DNA of 64,000 nucleotides from Formosa sp. L2A11 (GCF_009796865.1 NZ_CP047028.1:3596001-3660000), one strand, 5' to 3'. Shown: positions 7,246-16,704, numbered from the stretch's first letter. Numbers and translations are program-made. Notes: generated from the letters alone by a model not told the origin.

Positions 7246-8706
7246 CTATTTATTAGGAATCTCTTTTAAAATTTCAAGAACAAACTCCCAATATTTCTGT
7301 ACTGAAGAAATACAAGCACGTTCGTCTGGAGAATGCGCTCCTTTAATGGTCGGGCCAAAACTAATCATTTCCATATCTGGATAATTAGAACCAATAATAC
7401 CACATTCTAATCCTGCGTGACAAGCAGCTACATGTGCTTTTTCGCCATGCATTCTTTCGTAAGTAGCATCTAACACTTTTAATATAGAAGAGTCCATATT
7501 TGGAGCCCAACCAGGATAATCGCCTGTACAAGCAACTTCACATCCTGTTAATTCAAATGTAGATCTTAATGCATTTGCTAAATCCCATTTAGAACTTTCT
7601 ACAGAAGAACGCGTTAAACACCCTACTTTTATATGTCCGTCTTTCACTAAAACACGAGCAACATTATTAGACGTTTCTACCAATTCTGGAATATCTGCAC
7701 TCATACGGAATACACCATTAAAAGCAGCATATAAAGCACGTGTAAATCCTTCTTGAACACCTAAATCCATAATTTTTTCAGGTAATTCTACAGTTTCTAC
7801 AGTTACATTTAAATCTGGTTCCATTGTTTTTAATTCTTCCTGAATTGTAGATGTTTGTAGTTTCATCTCTAATTCAAAAGCGGCTTGATGTACAGCATCT
7901 ATAGCTACAATGGCATGACTTTCTCTAGGGATAGCATTACGTAAACTACCACCATCAATTTCAGAAATACGTAACCCGAAGTTTTCAAAACCATCAAATA
8001 ATAAACGATTTAAAATCTTATTAGAATTTCCAAAACCACAGTGAATTTCCATTCCAGAATGTCCTCCTTGAAGGCCATTAACCGTAATTTTATATCCTAA
8101 TTTAAATTCAGGAGTTTCTTCTTCTTCGTATGTTCTTGTTGCAGTAACATCAATTCCACCAGCACAACCAACGCCAATTTCATCATCTTCTTCTGTATCT
8201 AAATTTAAAAGAATGTTTCCTTCTAAAACACCTCCTTTTAAACCTTGAGCACCTGTCATCCCAGTTTCTTCATCAATAGTAAACAAAGCTTCTAAAGGCG
8301 GATGAGCAATGTCTGTACTTTCTAGAATAGCCATAATTGTAGCCACTCCTAAACCATTATCTGCACCAAGTGTTGTTCCTTTTGCACGTACCCAATCACC
8401 ATCTACGTACATCTCGATACCTTGCGTTGCAAAATCGAAAACAGTACTGCTATTTTTCTGGTGTACCATATCTAAATGCGATTGCATTACAATAGGTGCT
8501 TTTCCTTCCATTCCAGCACTAGCAGGTTTTTTAATAATTACATTTCCTACTTCATCTTCAATAGTTTCCAATCCTAAAGACGTTCCAAAATCTTTCATAA
8601 AGGCAATAACTTGCTCTTCTTTTTTCGAGGCCCTCGGGACAGCGTTTAAGTCTGCAAACTTGTTCCAAAGTACCTTCGGTTCTAGCGCTCTTATTTCTGA
8701 ATTCAT
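7246..8706 (-). CDS. pepD: Aminoacyl-histidine dipeptidase (M20 family, PepD-like)
   Basis: This 486-residue cytosolic metallopeptidase hydrolyses Xaa-His dipeptides such as carnosine. Metal-binding features of M20/M28-type dipeptidases are present: H77-L-D79 in QSHLDMVHQ, D116 in GADNGLG, E146-E147 in DEETGMTGA, and a C-terminal His in GAHSPDE. Length matches the family. The start is supported by a promoter at 8728-8759. The IS right end lies only 7 bp beyond its stop codon, so its natural terminator has probably been moved away. Confidence 0.95.
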   Translation of the reverse strand: MNSEIRALEPKVLWNKFADLNAVPRASKKEEQVIAFMKDFGTSLGLETIEDEVGNVIIKKPASAGMEGKAPIVMQSHLDMVHQKNSSTVFDFATQGIEMYVDGDWVRAKGTTLGADNGLGVATIMAILESTDIAHPPLEALFTIDEETGMTGAQGLKGGVLEGNILLNLDTEEDDEIGVGCAGGIDVTATRTYEEEETPEFKLGYKITVNGLQGGHSGMEIHCGFGNSNKILNRLLFDGFENFGLRISEIDGGSLRNAIPRESHAIVAIDAVHQAAFELEMKLQTSTIQEELKTMEPDLNVTVETVELPEKIMDLGVQEGFTRALYAAFNGVFRMSADIPELVETSNNVARVLVKDGHIKVGCLTRSSVESSKWDLANALRSTFELTGCEVACTGDYPGWAPNMDSSILKVLDATYERMHGEKAHVAACHAGLECGIIGSNYPDMEMISFGPTIKGAHSPDERACISSVQKYWEFVLEILKEIPNK

Positions 8707-8727
8707 AATTTCGTTTTAAATGTTACA

Positions 8728-8759
8728 CAAAGGTACATATTAGCAACCACCTATTACAA
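8728..8759 (-). promoter_or_regulatory. pepD promoter (TTG-N21-TACCTTTG)
   Basis: On the minus strand TTG (8759-8757), 21 bases, then TACCTTTG (8735-8728) match the Bacteroidota promoter pattern, about 20 bp before the pepD ATG. Confidence 0.65.
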
Positions 8760-8780
8760 ACATTTACTTATTTTTGAAGC

Positions 8781-9848
8781 ATGCATAAAAACCCAAAATC
8801 ATATCTAGCGTTTTCGCTAATTCCTGTATATTTCTTAGTGAAATTCTTATCTCATTATCCTGAATTTATAGAACAGTATTACAGTAATGGTATTTATCCT
8901 ATTATTTCTAAAAGTTTACGTTACGGTTTGGGATGGATTCCCTTTTCGTTTGGAGACTTTGTCTATGCTTTTGCTGTGATTTACATGATAAGATGGTTAA
9001 TTGTAAATAGAAAACGGTTTTTAACAGATACTCAGTTTTGGCTTATTGATATTTTATCTACAGTAACTTTAATCTATTTTGCCTTTCATTTGTTTTGGGG
9101 CATGAATTACTACAGATTACCGCTTCATAAAAATTTAAATTTAGAAGCAGATTATACTACAGAACAACTTTTTAAAATAACAGATTTACTAATTGATAAA
9201 ACGAATACACTTCAGTCTGAAATTACAAAAAATGATACTATAAAAGTAGAAATGCCATATAGTAAATCGGAAATTATGAAACGTTCTGAGGCTGGTTATA
9301 AAAACCTAGAAGCTCAATATCCGCATTTAAAATATCATCCGCGAAGTATTAAAAAATCATTATTTAGCGTTCCGCTTACATACATGGGATTTAGCGGATA
9401 TTTAAATCCGTTAACAAATGAAGCTCAGGTAGATTATTTAATTCCTACCTATAAATTCCCAACAACAGCTGCACACGAAATGGCACATCAATTAGGTTAT
9501 GCTGCAGAAAACGAGGCTAATTTTATTGGCTGTTTAGCCACTATAAATAACGACGATATTTACATGAAATATTCTGGTTACGCCTTTGGATTACGCCATT
9601 GTCTAAATGAAATTTACAGAAGAGATCCAAAGCAATACGAAATCTATATTAAAAAAGTAAATGTAGGTGTGTTGAAGAATTATGAAGAAACACGTGTGTT
9701 TTGGGAAAGCTATCAAAACCCTTTAGAACCTCTTTTTAAGGTTACATACAACTCGTATTTAAAGGCTAACAATCAGCAAGGTGGGATGGAAAGTTACAGT
9801 TATGTTGTAGCGCTTTTAGTAAATTATTTTCATAAAAATCTACTTTAA
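8781..9848 (+). CDS. DUF3810 membrane protein with HExxH motif
   Basis: This is a 355-residue protein with about three N-terminal hydrophobic segments (about 8-22, 58-76 and 88-106) and a soluble C-terminal domain. The domain contains AAHEMAHQLGYAAENEANF (H232, E233, H236, then E246), the zinc-binding HExxH plus Glu arrangement of gluzincin-type peptidases. DUF3810 is common in Bacteroidota and its substrate is unknown. TATTTTTG at 8769-8776 ends only four bases before the ATG, suggesting a leaderless or near-leaderless transcript. It is convergent with the following lipoprotein gene. Confidence 0.88.
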   Translation: MHKNPKSYLAFSLIPVYFLVKFLSHYPEFIEQYYSNGIYPIISKSLRYGLGWIPFSFGDFVYAFAVIYMIRWLIVNRKRFLTDTQFWLIDILSTVTLIYFAFHLFWGMNYYRLPLHKNLNLEADYTTEQLFKITDLLIDKTNTLQSEITKNDTIKVEMPYSKSEIMKRSEAGYKNLEAQYPHLKYHPRSIKKSLFSVPLTYMGFSGYLNPLTNEAQVDYLIPTYKFPTTAAHEMAHQLGYAAENEANFIGCLATINNDDIYMKYSGYAFGLRHCLNEIYRRDPKQYEIYIKKVNVGVLKNYEETRVFWESYQNPLEPLFKVTYNSYLKANNQQGGMESYSYVVALLVNYFHKNLL

Positions 9849-9852
9849 AATA

Positions 9853-9894
9853 AAAATGTTAACAAAGCGAAATTACACGCTTTGTTAACATTTT
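9853..9894. terminator. Bidirectional terminator between the DUF3810 gene and 9923-10726
   Basis: Perfect 17-bp arms aaaatgttaacaaagcg / cgctttgttaacatttt surround an 8-base loop. Confidence 0.8.
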
Positions 9895-9922
9895 AAATAT
9901 ATTGGTATTCTTTATAACAAGA

Positions 9923-10726
9923 TTACTCTATCGTTTCTGCTCCTTCAGGAACATTATAAAACGAAGCATCTTTCTTCTGTTTAGATAATTGCACATTAGA
10001 AAACTCAACTTCGTTTCTCACCGCTACAGGTTTACCATCTACAACTTTATACCATTGTATAGATTTTGGTAATTTTACACCATTTACATCTTGCCAATTC
10101 CCGTATTTTATATAGTTGAACTTTTTACTTTTTTCTTTAGCAAAAAACGTCATAGTATAAGCTAACCAAGTCATTTCATTTGTTTTAGCATCATAATATA
10201 TAATGTATTCATCATCTGGAGACGAACCAACTTCTGCACCATAAGAAATTTGAATTCCAGGATATTCTACACCTTCAAAACGTAAAGGTTCTGCTTCACT
10301 ATATGTAATACCATCATCCGATAACACAAAAGGCATGGCATAGAAATAGAACATTAAATTATAATAAAACTTAGGTTTTCCTTTGTAAGCTACAGTATCC
10401 TTAGATTGCAACCACACATCTTTCCCATTAAAACCTAAAATGTGATTTGGCATTTCAATATGTGCTTTTCTACTTTTTAAATCGGTAGTTGTTATTTCTG
10501 CACCGTCTGGTTTTTGCATTGTAAACTCTAAGGTTTCCATAGCATTCCAAGTAGCCAAACCTCCATGAGCTTCAAATACTTTTGTAATATTTTCTGGATA
10601 GCTTTTAGATACTTTTTTTGGAGTTGCAACGTCCTCTGTAGATTGCTGCTCTGTCGTTTTCTTTTCGGCAGATTGCTTACAAGAAGCAAAAGCTAAGATT
10701 ATTAAAAGTAGTAACGTATTTTTCAT
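9923..10726 (-). CDS. Lipoprotein, DUF6503-like
   Basis: A 267-residue predicted lipoprotein with signal peptide MKNTLLLLIILAFASC (Cys16), then a Lys/Thr/Glu-rich low-complexity linker (about 20-45). A beta-rich domain follows, starting at AHGGLATWNAMETLEF and ending with SIQWYKV...VEFSNVQL...FYNVPEGAE. The layout resembles LolA/LolB-like lipid-carrier folds. I associate it with DUF6503 from memory. Function is unknown. It is monocistronic and divergent from the TrmH-type methyltransferase. Confidence 0.75.
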   Translation of the reverse strand: MKNTLLLLIILAFASCKQSAEKKTTEQQSTEDVATPKKVSKSYPENITKVFEAHGGLATWNAMETLEFTMQKPDGAEITTTDLKSRKAHIEMPNHILGFNGKDVWLQSKDTVAYKGKPKFYYNLMFYFYAMPFVLSDDGITYSEAEPLRFEGVEYPGIQISYGAEVGSSPDDEYIIYYDAKTNEMTWLAYTMTFFAKEKSKKFNYIKYGNWQDVNGVKLPKSIQWYKVVDGKPVAVRNEVEFSNVQLSKQKKDASFYNVPEGAETIE

Positions 10727-10811
10727 AGTGTTTTATAATGATTTATGTCCTTTGACGAATTGAAATGGCATTAATTACATCTAAAACATTTACTTTTGTT
10801 TTTTTTAGGTT

Positions 10812-11606
10812 ATGAAAGAGATCACAAGCATTCAAAATAGTTACATCAAACAATTAGTTCAATTAAAAGAAAAGTCTCGAGACCGCAAGAAATCTGGACT
10901 ATTTATAATTGAAGGGCAACGTGAATTGTCTCTAGCTCTAAAAGGACATTACGAGATTGAAACCCTTTTATATTGTAAGGATTTGGCTGAAAACATACAC
11001 CTTGAAACGTTAACGTCTTCTAACACAGAGATTATTCAAGTTTCTAAAGATGTATATCAAAAATTAGCCTATCGTGATACAACTGAAGGCGTGCTTGCAG
11101 TAGCAAAAACAAAAACTTTAGAATTATCAGACTTGGTATTCGACAAACCCAATCCGTTAATTTTAATTGCAGAAGCTCCTGAAAAACCTGGAAATATTGG
11201 TGCTTTATTAAGAACTGCAGATGCTGCAAACGCAGATGCATTTATTATCGCCAATCCGAAAACAGATTTATATAATCCTAATATTATTCGTTCTAGTGTA
11301 GGTTGCGTCTTTACAAATCAAGTCGCTTCTGGAACTACAGAAGATATTATTTCATTCTTAAAATCTAAAGACATTAATATTTTTTGTGCAGCCTTACAAG
11401 CTTCTAAACCCTACCACACTCAAGATTTTACAACAGCGACTGCTTTAGTTGTTGGTACAGAAGCAACGGGATTAAGTCAGGAATGGCGAGATCATGCTAC
11501 ACAAAATATTATTATACCAATGCAAGGCGAAATAGATTCTATGAATGTATCTGTAGCTGCAGGAATTTTAGTTTTCGAAGCAAAACGCCAGCGCCAATTC
11601 GCTTAA
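10812..11606 (+). CDS. TrmH/SpoU-family RNA 2'-O-methyltransferase
   Basis: A 264-residue methyltransferase with an N-terminal substrate-binding domain (about 1-95) and a C-terminal SPOUT trefoil-knot domain. The three SpoU motifs are visible: EAPEKPGNIGALLRTADA (motif 1, about 124-141), VVGTEATGLS (motif 2) and IPMQGEIDSMNVSVAAGILVFEA (motif 3). The family methylates ribose 2'-OH in rRNA or tRNA using SAM. Which nucleotide it modifies cannot be decided here; RlmB-like 23S rRNA activity is one option. TACTTTTG at 10791-10798 may be the -7 box. The M48 protease gene follows 27 bp later. Confidence 0.92.
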   Translation: MKEITSIQNSYIKQLVQLKEKSRDRKKSGLFIIEGQRELSLALKGHYEIETLLYCKDLAENIHLETLTSSNTEIIQVSKDVYQKLAYRDTTEGVLAVAKTKTLELSDLVFDKPNPLILIAEAPEKPGNIGALLRTADAANADAFIIANPKTDLYNPNIIRSSVGCVFTNQVASGTTEDIISFLKSKDINIFCAALQASKPYHTQDFTTATALVVGTEATGLSQEWRDHATQNIIIPMQGEIDSMNVSVAAGILVFEAKRQRQFA

Positions 11607-11633
11607 TTTTAAGATTTATTACGCCTTTATATT

Positions 11634-12869
11634 ATGACAGCAACAACGCTTTTCTATATTATTATAGTCTTAATTCTTATCGATTTTATAATCGATAAAG
11701 TTCTTGACACCCTAAATGCAAAACATTTTAATGATGCTTTACCTTCAGATTTAGAAGATGTTTACGATGAAGAAGAGTATAAAAAATCGCAACGCTATAA
11801 AGCTACAAATTACAAGTTCGGAGTTTTAACGTCTACTTTTTCAATTGTCTTGACATTGGCTTTTTTAGGATTAGATGGTTTTGAATATGTAGATAATTTT
11901 GCAAGAAGCTTTAGTGAAAATCCTATACTAATTGCCATAATTTTCTTTGGAATAATTATGATGGGAAGCGATATATTAACAACACCTTTTGCTTACTACC
12001 AGACATTTGTAATTGAAGAAAAATTTGGGTTTAACAAAACAACTAAAACTACGTTTTTAATAGATAAAATTAAGGGATGGCTTATGTTAGCTATTATTGG
12101 TGGTGGTCTTTTAGCACTTATTATTTGGTTTTACGATATTTCTGGCAAACATTTCTGGCTATATGCTTGGGCTTTAATTGCTGTATTTAGTTTGTTTTTA
12201 AATATGTTTTATGCCAAACTAATTGTTCCTTTATTTAATAAACAAACACCGCTTGGAGAAGGTAGTTTACGCGATAAAATTTCTGAATACGCAAAAACTG
12301 TTGGTTTTAAATTAGATAACATTTTTGTAATTGATGGTTCTAAACGTAGTACTAAAGCAAACGCATATTTCTCTGGATTTGGAAGCGAAAAACGAGTAAC
12401 ACTTTACGACACACTTATTAACGATTTAAGCGAAGATGAAATTGTTGCTGTACTAGCACATGAAGTTGGACACTATAAAAAGAAACACATTATTTTTAAT
12501 TTAGTTGCTTCTATATTATTAACAGGATTAACTCTTTTTGTGTTATCCTTATTTATTTCTAATCCGTTATTATCTCAAGCTATTGGAGTAGAAATTCCAA
12601 GTTTTCATGTGGGTTTAATTGCTTTCGGATTATTATACAGTCCAATTAGTGAGCTTACAAGTTTAATTATGAATATATTCTCCCGTAAGTTTGAATATCA
12701 GGCCGACAATTATGCGAAAGATACACACAATGCAAAAGACTTAATTAGCGGACTTAAAAAATTATCTAAAACCAGTTTAAGCAATTTAACGCCGCACCCA
12801 GCATACGTATTTATGCACTACTCTCACCCTACTTTGTTTAGTAGAATTAAGAATTTAAAACGCAAATAA
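11634..12869 (+). CDS. M48 (Ste24/CAAX-type) membrane metalloprotease
   Basis: A 411-residue polytopic protease with an N-terminal CAAX-protease-like membrane domain and four or more hydrophobic segments before about residue 195. The zinc motif HEVGH (H276, E277, H280) follows, two further hydrophobic segments at about 286-340, and the third metal-ligand region RKFEYQADNYAKD. Ste24-type enzymes face the cytoplasm or lumen and cleave membrane or prenylated proteins; in bacteria they act in membrane protein quality control. The gene is cotranscribable with the upstream methyltransferase and convergent with cls. Confidence 0.93.
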   Translation: MTATTLFYIIIVLILIDFIIDKVLDTLNAKHFNDALPSDLEDVYDEEEYKKSQRYKATNYKFGVLTSTFSIVLTLAFLGLDGFEYVDNFARSFSENPILIAIIFFGIIMMGSDILTTPFAYYQTFVIEEKFGFNKTTKTTFLIDKIKGWLMLAIIGGGLLALIIWFYDISGKHFWLYAWALIAVFSLFLNMFYAKLIVPLFNKQTPLGEGSLRDKISEYAKTVGFKLDNIFVIDGSKRSTKANAYFSGFGSEKRVTLYDTLINDLSEDEIVAVLAHEVGHYKKKHIIFNLVASILLTGLTLFVLSLFISNPLLSQAIGVEIPSFHVGLIAFGLLYSPISELTSLIMNIFSRKFEYQADNYAKDTHNAKDLISGLKKLSKTSLSNLTPHPAYVFMHYSHPTLFSRIKNLKRK

Positions 12870-12880
12870 GTCTTTAAGAA

Positions 12881-14338
12881 TTAAAGCAAAGGTGATAATA
12901 ATCGAGCTAATTTTTCGAGCAGTTCGTGGTACCAAGAACGCGCTAACCAACGTTCTAAGTTAATTTCACTGGCATCGTTTAAATCGGTATTAAAGGCATC
13001 TTTAAGTTTCTTATTTACATCCTTATCATAAATAATTGCGTTGACTTCAAAATTTAAATCAAAACTACGCATATCCATATTCGCAGAACCTACAATAGCA
13101 ATCTCATCATCTACAGCCATGGTTTTTGCATGAATAAACCCTTTTGTATAACGGTATATTTGTACACCAGATTTCATTAACTCTTCGTAATATGAACTTG
13201 CTGCAGCATTAACCACTTTAGAATCTGAAGTTCTCGGTACTAATAATTTAACCTTAACACCACTCATAGCCGCAATACAAAGTGCATCCATAATACTTTC
13301 GTTTGGCACAAAATAAGGTGTTGTAATTAAAATTTCTTCTTCTGCTAAACTAATGGCTTGTAACAAAGAATATAATATGGTTGGTGTTTTAGAATCTGGC
13401 CCACTAGCAGCAATTTGTACAGCAACATTACTTGTGGTTTCAAAAGAATCTAAATTAGGAAAAAACTCGTCTTTAGGTTCAATATCGCATTTGGCACAAA
13501 AATTCCAATCACATAAAAACAAATACTGAAGATACCATACAGCAGGACCATGAATTTTTAAATGGGTATCTCTCCAAAAAGGAAATGGTTTTGTTTTAAT
13601 ATCATTTGTATACGTATCACTCACATTAATTCCGCCAACAAATCCTACACGACCATCAATGACAATAATTTTTCTGTGGTTTCGGTAATTCATCCGATTC
13701 GCCAAATAAATCAGTTTAATTTTATAAAACGGATACGCTTCAATTCCAGCAGCTCTTAAACGATAAACCATGCTTTTACGAATAGAGCTACTGCCATAAT
13801 CGTCGTACATGAATTTAACCTGCACACCTTCTTTTGCTTTCTGTATTAAAAGTGTTTCAATTTTTTTACCAACAATATCTTCTGTAAACACATAATATTC
13901 TAGGTGTATATGATGTTTTGCCGCTTCAATGGCCTTATAAACTTCTGGGAATTTTGTTTCACCATTAATCAATAAATCAACTTCATTTTTATTGGTTAAC
14001 GGACTAGAAATATCGTTAAATAATAAACGGATTAGCTTTTTATTAGACTCTAAAAGTGATCCTCTGTTTTTTATAATTTGTTTAGCATAATGCTGAAGTT
14101 GAAGCTCTAACTTACGTTCGAATTGAATATTACTAAACAGTTTTTTACTATAAATCTTACTGTTTCTATAATTTACTCCAAATGAAAAATAGAATATAAT
14201 TCCAAAAACTGGAATAAAAATGACCACTAATAAATACGACAATGTCTTGGTAATATGATTTGTATCATAAATAACACGTAAACATACAATGGCTACAATT
14301 ATGACATAAATAACCTGAAAAGCTGATAGAAACTCCAT
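12881..14338 (-). CDS. cls: Cardiolipin synthase (phospholipase D superfamily)
   Basis: A 485-residue inner-membrane enzyme that condenses two phosphatidylglycerols into cardiolipin. Two N-terminal hydrophobic segments (about 5-22 and 34-54) precede two HKD motifs: H221-R-K223...D228 and H403-A-K405...D410. The two-helix anchor and length match the ClsA type. It is the last gene of a three-gene minus-strand operon, starting 2 bp after the glycosyltransferase stop, so envelope functions appear grouped. It ends close to the M48 protease stop. Confidence 0.94.
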   Translation of the reverse strand: MEFLSAFQVIYVIIVAIVCLRVIYDTNHITKTLSYLLVVIFIPVFGIIFYFSFGVNYRNSKIYSKKLFSNIQFERKLELQLQHYAKQIIKNRGSLLESNKKLIRLLFNDISSPLTNKNEVDLLINGETKFPEVYKAIEAAKHHIHLEYYVFTEDIVGKKIETLLIQKAKEGVQVKFMYDDYGSSSIRKSMVYRLRAAGIEAYPFYKIKLIYLANRMNYRNHRKIIVIDGRVGFVGGINVSDTYTNDIKTKPFPFWRDTHLKIHGPAVWYLQYLFLCDWNFCAKCDIEPKDEFFPNLDSFETTSNVAVQIAASGPDSKTPTILYSLLQAISLAEEEILITTPYFVPNESIMDALCIAAMSGVKVKLLVPRTSDSKVVNAAASSYYEELMKSGVQIYRYTKGFIHAKTMAVDDEIAIVGSANMDMRSFDLNFEVNAIIYDKDVNKKLKDAFNTDLNDASEINLERWLARSWYHELLEKLARLLSPLL

Positions 14339-14340
14339 AC

Positions 14341-15585
14341 TTAAGTACTGCTAATGTGCTTATTTTTTTCTTCAATCCAACGCGACATAAACTTAGTACT
14401 TTGCATGCTATGATGCTGCAACATACGTCCTGTAAAATTATGTAACCGATGAGATTTTAAATCTTTTTGAAGTTCTTGAACACGATTTATAAACTGCTCC
14501 CGAAAGTACAACTTATTAAAACGCGAATTCAAACTTTTAAACCCCAAGTGTTGTTTTTTTTCCCAAAGAGATTCATTCGTATATAATTCTAAAATTTGTG
14601 ATGTAAATACCTCAGCATCATCTGCAATAAAACCATTAGGTTCTAAACTTCCAAACATGCCTTCTGCAGCGATTAAAGACATGGCACAAGGAGTACCATT
14701 TGTCATGGCGTCTACCAATTTTCCTTTTAAACCTGCACCAAAAACCAAAGGTGCAATACAAATTTTAGCGTGTTTCATTACAGCGTTTACATCTTCTGCA
14801 AAACCTTTTATAAAAAAACGATCTTTTGGTTGATGTAACTGATTTACTTTTTGGGTTGCATAAGAACCATAAATATGTAGTTCTGCTTTTGGTAATTTTG
14901 ATTTAATTAATGGCCAAAGGGTGTGCTTTAAATATAACACCGATTGATAATTGGGTTCGTGCAAAAAGTTACCAATGGTTACAAAATGCTCACGTTCACT
15001 AAAATGTGGTAATTTATGTTGTTCTACTTCAGAAATACCGTCTAACATAAACGGGATATAGAGTAAAAGATTAGAAGGTACGTTGAATTTCTGAGTAAGA
15101 ATATCAATCTCAATTTCAGAAATCATTACAGTAACATCGCATCTATAAATACTTGCTATTTCTCGTTCTGCAAAATCGTTAAACAAATAATTATCATTAA
15201 AACAAACCTGATCTTTATATGCTTGTTGTCGCCCTTTTCTTAAACAATGTAAATCTTCGGTATCTAAAATCTTAAGTGCATCTGGACACTGTTCTGTAAC
15301 GCGCCAACCAAATTGTTCTTCCATTAAAAACCTATCGAACAACACAATATCAGGTTGCAACGCAGCTATAAACGTATCGAAACTAGAATTGTTTAATTCT
15401 ATATTTTTTTCGTCTATTCCTAAAGATTCTAAATCTGCTCCTTGTTCGCTTTTACTACTCGGACTTGTAAATGTAATGTGATAATTTTGTAATTGAAACG
15501 CCTCAATAAGCTGTAACATTCTGCTTCCGGCTGCAGACGATTTTGGCTCTGGCCAAACAAAACCAATAATTAATACGTTTCTCAT
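14341..15585 (-). CDS. Glycosyltransferase, GT-B fold (group 1-like)
   Basis: This 414-residue protein has an N-terminal Rossmann half (VLIIGFVWPEP...GSRMLQLIEAF). The C-terminal half contains FVTIGNFLHEPNYQS, AELHIYGSY and IAPLVFGAGLKGKLVDAMTNGTPCAMS...AAEGM, the usual donor-binding region of group 1 glycosyltransferases. There is no signal peptide, so it should act on the cytoplasmic face. Donor and acceptor are unknown. It sits between a haem-binding protein and cls with spacers of 2-3 bp. Confidence 0.85.
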   Translation of the reverse strand: MRNVLIIGFVWPEPKSSAAGSRMLQLIEAFQLQNYHITFTSPSSKSEQGADLESLGIDEKNIELNNSSFDTFIAALQPDIVLFDRFLMEEQFGWRVTEQCPDALKILDTEDLHCLRKGRQQAYKDQVCFNDNYLFNDFAEREIASIYRCDVTVMISEIEIDILTQKFNVPSNLLLYIPFMLDGISEVEQHKLPHFSEREHFVTIGNFLHEPNYQSVLYLKHTLWPLIKSKLPKAELHIYGSYATQKVNQLHQPKDRFFIKGFAEDVNAVMKHAKICIAPLVFGAGLKGKLVDAMTNGTPCAMSLIAAEGMFGSLEPNGFIADDAEVFTSQILELYTNESLWEKKQHLGFKSLNSRFNKLYFREQFINRVQELQKDLKSHRLHNFTGRMLQHHSMQSTKFMSRWIEEKNKHISST

Positions 15586-15588
15586 AAA

Positions 15589-16062
15589 CTATTCTGGCTG
15601 TGGTAATAATGTAAATTTAATACGCACATGTTCTGCCCATTCTTTTACAGAATCTATATCTGCATCAGATAATCTAGCAGCTTTATGTGTTATGGTATAA
15701 GATTCTAAAGGCATGTCTTTAGCTTCAACCATTTCTATTAATTCTTCAAATTTATGATCTTTTTTCTTATTAGAATAGCTATCCCAAGCACTAAAATCTA
15801 AATGTTTTTTTCCATCATTTACATGACCTGCCATCCAATAATTAACAGGTGTAAAATCGCTATACCAAGGATATCGTGTGTGGCTACTGTGGCAATCGTA
15901 ACAGGTTTCTTCTAAAATAGCTTTAACATGTTCAGGCGGGTTAGTCTCTGTTAAAAAAGGCTCTACAGATGTTAAATCTCCCATGTTTTTTTCTGGCCCA
16001 AAAAATTGTGCAATTATAAATGCGACCAAAAGAAGTAAGAATATTTTCTTAATACTTTTCAT
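15589..16062 (-). CDS. Haem-binding domain protein (CxxCH)
   Basis: A 157-residue exported or anchored protein with an N-terminal hydrophobic segment (about 6-21) and one haem attachment motif C54-Y-D-C57-H58. The following RYPWYSDFTPVNYWMAGHV and the LSDADIDSVKEWAEHV end are typical of the Haem_bd (cytochrome P460-like/DUF) family in Bacteroidota. The frame extends 29 codons further upstream, but the Met at 16062 starts the signal-anchor. It is first in the operon with the glycosyltransferase and cls. A minus-strand TACATTTG at 16137-16130 may be its -7 box. Confidence 0.86.
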   Translation of the reverse strand: MKSIKKIFLLLLVAFIIAQFFGPEKNMGDLTSVEPFLTETNPPEHVKAILEETCYDCHSSHTRYPWYSDFTPVNYWMAGHVNDGKKHLDFSAWDSYSNKKKDHKFEELIEMVEAKDMPLESYTITHKAARLSDADIDSVKEWAEHVRIKFTLLPQPE

Positions 16063-16098
16063 TTTTTTAATTTTATATAATAAATGTATAAAAATTAA

Positions 16099-16176
16099 GT
16101 GACTACAGCACAACTTTACGAACAATTTACAAATGTAAATCACGCGCAAGAAAAACGATTGTATTTTGCAAATTAG
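16099..16176 (+). pseudogene. Disrupted 5' part of the 16273-16704 gene (in-frame TAG)
   Basis: From a GTG at 16099 the same frame as the downstream gene reads VTTAQLYEQFTNVNHAQEKR, then LYFAN, then TAG at 16174-16176. It continues LLNKPELISSALYLLFKTDHKLSCKAAWVLEF into the ATG at 16273. This reads like a continuous helical repeat protein N-terminus broken by one nonsense codon. The residues before the stop resemble what I remember of flavobacterial homologues. Either the gene is inactivated or the protein restarts at 16273 without about 58 residues. Confidence 0.55.
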
Positions 16177-16272
16177 CTATTAAATAAGCCTGAATTAATT
16201 TCTAGTGCATTATACCTGCTTTTTAAAACAGACCATAAATTATCTTGTAAAGCGGCTTGGGTTTTAGAGTTT

Positions 16273-16704
16273 ATGTGTGTCGAAAATTTAAACGCATTAC
16301 TACCACATTTAGACACTTTTATAGCGCACATACATACTGTGCATTTAGACTCTGCTGTACGGCCTGTTGCCAAAATTTGTCAATATTTAGCTCTGGACAA
16401 CAGTAAAAAAGAAAATACAATTATAAAACACGCACTCTTACCAATATATAAAGAACGTATTATTGCGGTGTGTTTAGATTATATGATTAGCGACCAAAAA
16501 GTAGCAGCTAAAGCCTACAGCATGACTACTTTGTATCTCTTGGGTAAGGAATTTGAATGGATTCATCCGGAATTAACTATTATTTTAGAGCGTGATTTCC
16601 AAATACAAAGTGTTGCTTTTAGAGGCCGAGCAAGACAGATTTTAAAGCGTATTTATTCTAAAAAACAGAAGACCATAAAGGATACATTTATGTTAAAGAT
16701 TTAA
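16273..16704 (+). CDS. Conserved hypothetical helical-repeat protein, probably 5'-truncated
   Basis: The frame encodes 143 residues from the first ATG after a nonsense codon. It contains NALLPHLDTFIAHIHTVHLDSAVRPVAKIC, AAKAYSMTTLYLLGKEFEWIHPELTIILERDFQIQSVAFRGRARQIL, which look like HEAT/ARM-type helical repeats. I remember homologues of about 190 residues encoded just upstream of purB in Flavobacteriaceae; their function is unknown. This version lacks the first repeat because of the TAG at 16174. purB follows 77 bp later. Confidence 0.6.
   Translation: MCVENLNALLPHLDTFIAHIHTVHLDSAVRPVAKICQYLALDNSKKENTIIKHALLPIYKERIIAVCLDYMISDQKVAAKAYSMTTLYLLGKEFEWIHPELTIILERDFQIQSVAFRGRARQILKRIYSKKQKTIKDTFMLKI

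Noticed and set aside
11483-11698. Open frame of 71 codons spanning the end of the methyltransferase gene and the start of the M48 gene
   Set aside because: It lies in another frame of two well-supported genes and has no recognisable product.
16173-16373. Minus-strand frame of 66 codons overlapping the disrupted gene
   Set aside because: It is antisense to a conserved coding frame, has no start context and encodes no known motif.
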